DNA from: an uncultured Clostridia bacterium
GTDB taxonomy: Bacteria; Bacillota; Clostridia; Christensenellales; UBA1242
DNA: 64,000 nt
Assembly (NCBI GenBank): GCA_944372585.1
Contig: CALVZQ010000004.1
Span: 92,660 to 156,659, forward strand
Direction: 5' to 3'
This document shows, one piece after another, positions 63,417-64,000 of this stretch. Made by a program: the position numbers and the translations under genes. Position 1 is the first letter of the stretch; every line of letters begins with the position of its first letter. The notes below the pieces were generated by a model. That model was not told the DNA's origin. It saw only the letters and a program-made list of their open reading frames with translations, and did no database searches.

Positions 63417-64000
63417 ATGAGAATAACAGTTAAAAATTTAAACAAATTATACGCGTCTGCATTTGAAAAAATGGAGAATATGTCAAAATTCCTTGGCAAA
63501 AATTGTGTTGACCACGCGTTAGATTTTCATTATGGACATAGAATAAAAATTGGTAAACAATTTACAAATGAATTATATCCGATTCCTCTTATCCGCTTTA
63601 AAATAAAAAGAATAAAAACGGAGACTTTTTTTGATGTCTATACAAACAAAGACTATATAGGATATATCAAACTTTATCCAAACAAAGAAGAAATTTTATC
63701 TCTTGATTTAAAAGTTTTTGCAAACCTCAAATATCTTATATATGGATACCATTATCAGCAAGAACTTTACAATTCTGAAGATTTAGAAGAAATAAAAAAC
63801 AATATCGAAAAATCAAAAGATACAAGATTTATTATCTATGCCGACTTTAAAAACCTTGAACAAATTTATAGTTTGGTGGAAAAATTGATAATAAAGCCAT
63901 CTCAAAGGTTTTCAACAACAAATTACAAATGCGAGTGCGGACATTATATTACAATTGATACATATAACGGCACATGCCCTATTTGTGGAAAAGATAGTCC
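63417..64000 (+). CDS. Hypothetical protein with zinc-ribbon end, cut by the window edge
   Basis: An open frame from ATG at 63417 to the window edge, 194 codons without stop. It starts MRITVKNLNKLYASAFEKM. Residues 1-160 are lysine-rich with alternating strands and helices, including LKVFANLKYLIYGYHYQQ and FIIYADFKNLEQIYSLVEKL, which might be a small repeat or receptor-like fold. Near the edge, YKCECGHYITIDTYNGTCPICGK is a C-x-C-G...C-P-x-C-G zinc ribbon. I do not recognise the family. It is divergent from the toxin-like operon, at 222 bases, and may belong to the same accessory region. Confidence 0.7.
   Translation, partial: MRITVKNLNKLYASAFEKMENMSKFLGKNCVDHALDFHYGHRIKIGKQFTNELYPIPLIRFKIKRIKTETFFDVYTNKDYIGYIKLYPNKEEILSLDLKVFANLKYLIYGYHYQQELYNSEDLEEIKNNIEKSKDTRFIIYADFKNLEQIYSLVEKLIIKPSQRFSTTNYKCECGHYITIDTYNGTCPICGKDS

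Noticed and set aside
1-64000. CRISPR array, insertion sequence or rRNA operon
   Set aside because: I looked for regularly spaced repeats, transposase-like frames with terminal inverted repeats and conserved rRNA segments on both strands and saw none.

Overview
The window is AT-rich DNA from an endospore-forming, low-GC Firmicute, most likely an anaerobic member of the Clostridia. The support is a set of sporulation and germination genes (spoVG, spoIIR, spoIIE, cwlD, sleB, ypeB, a SPOCS/LysM coat-type protein), veg, pyruvate phosphate dikinase, a tyrosine T-box, a GGGtGRT/NifU-like pair and a meso-diaminopimelate-type MurE. TGA is used as a stop, so the code is standard. I cannot name a genus. 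The strong DNA drift and several unrecognised genes would suit an uncultured gut lineage, but that is inference.

Layout. 1-7642 (minus): a peptidoglycan precursor cluster murC, alpha/beta hydrolase, murF, ddl, murE, mraY, murD (murD cut by the window edge). 7693-8890 (plus): spoVG and a membrane protein gene split over two frames at an A_AAA_AAG heptamer. 8896-13209 (minus): spoIIR-sleB-ypeB and a SPOCS/LysM protein. 13321-14390 (plus): veg and a P-loop kinase-like gene. 14415-23447: a BspA-like leucine-rich protein, ppdK, the GTPase ysxC, a hemolysin III-type protein, a 1000-residue repeat lipoprotein and an acyltransferase. 23606-25779: glmM, a MarR regulator and tRNA-Glu(CTC). 25935-31790 (minus) is an accessory stretch: YolD-like and Y-family polymerase genes, an unknown protein, a WYL regulator and a large AAA+ ATPase. 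31955-34199: an FAD-dependent dehydrogenase and a HAD hydrolase. 34212-41291 (minus): rpoZ, a P-loop kinase, priA, def, fmt, rlmN, rsgA, rpe. 41470-46752: a MazF-type toxin with an unfamiliar partner, a tightly coupled XRE-yigZ-GIY-YIG-recX-acpS operon facing a small HTH gene across three operator-like repeats, then TetR and DegV genes around a palindrome. 46806-49443 (minus): a T-box-led operon of nucleoside phosphorylase, MazG-like protein and tyrS. 50085-60928: NifU-like/GGGtGRT pair, yjzC, a DUF4116 protein, TtcA-like protein, a 38-residue microprotein, a second DegV, tilS, spoIIE, cwlD. 60977-64000: an accessory operon (toxin-like small protein, CPCC-DUF4417 protein, HNH protein) and a truncated divergent gene.

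No stretch longer than 300 bases lacks a gene or RNA element. No CRISPR array, insertion sequence, integrase or rRNA was seen.

The most striking pattern is in how genes start. Most genes have a clear Shine-Dalgarno sequence, but eight (murC, 8121, 13602, ysxC, the lipoprotein at 22523, the TtcA-like gene at 54055, the microprotein at 54228 and the truncated gene at 63417) have none and instead carry a -10-like hexamer exactly 6 (once 7) bases before ATG, most with a -35 at 16-18 bases. These look like leaderless mRNAs. Other points worth following are the candidate -1 frameshift gene, the conserved 21-base-spaced spoIIE promoter with an overlapping Spo0A-box, and the toxin-like/CPCC-DUF4417/HNH operon at the right edge.
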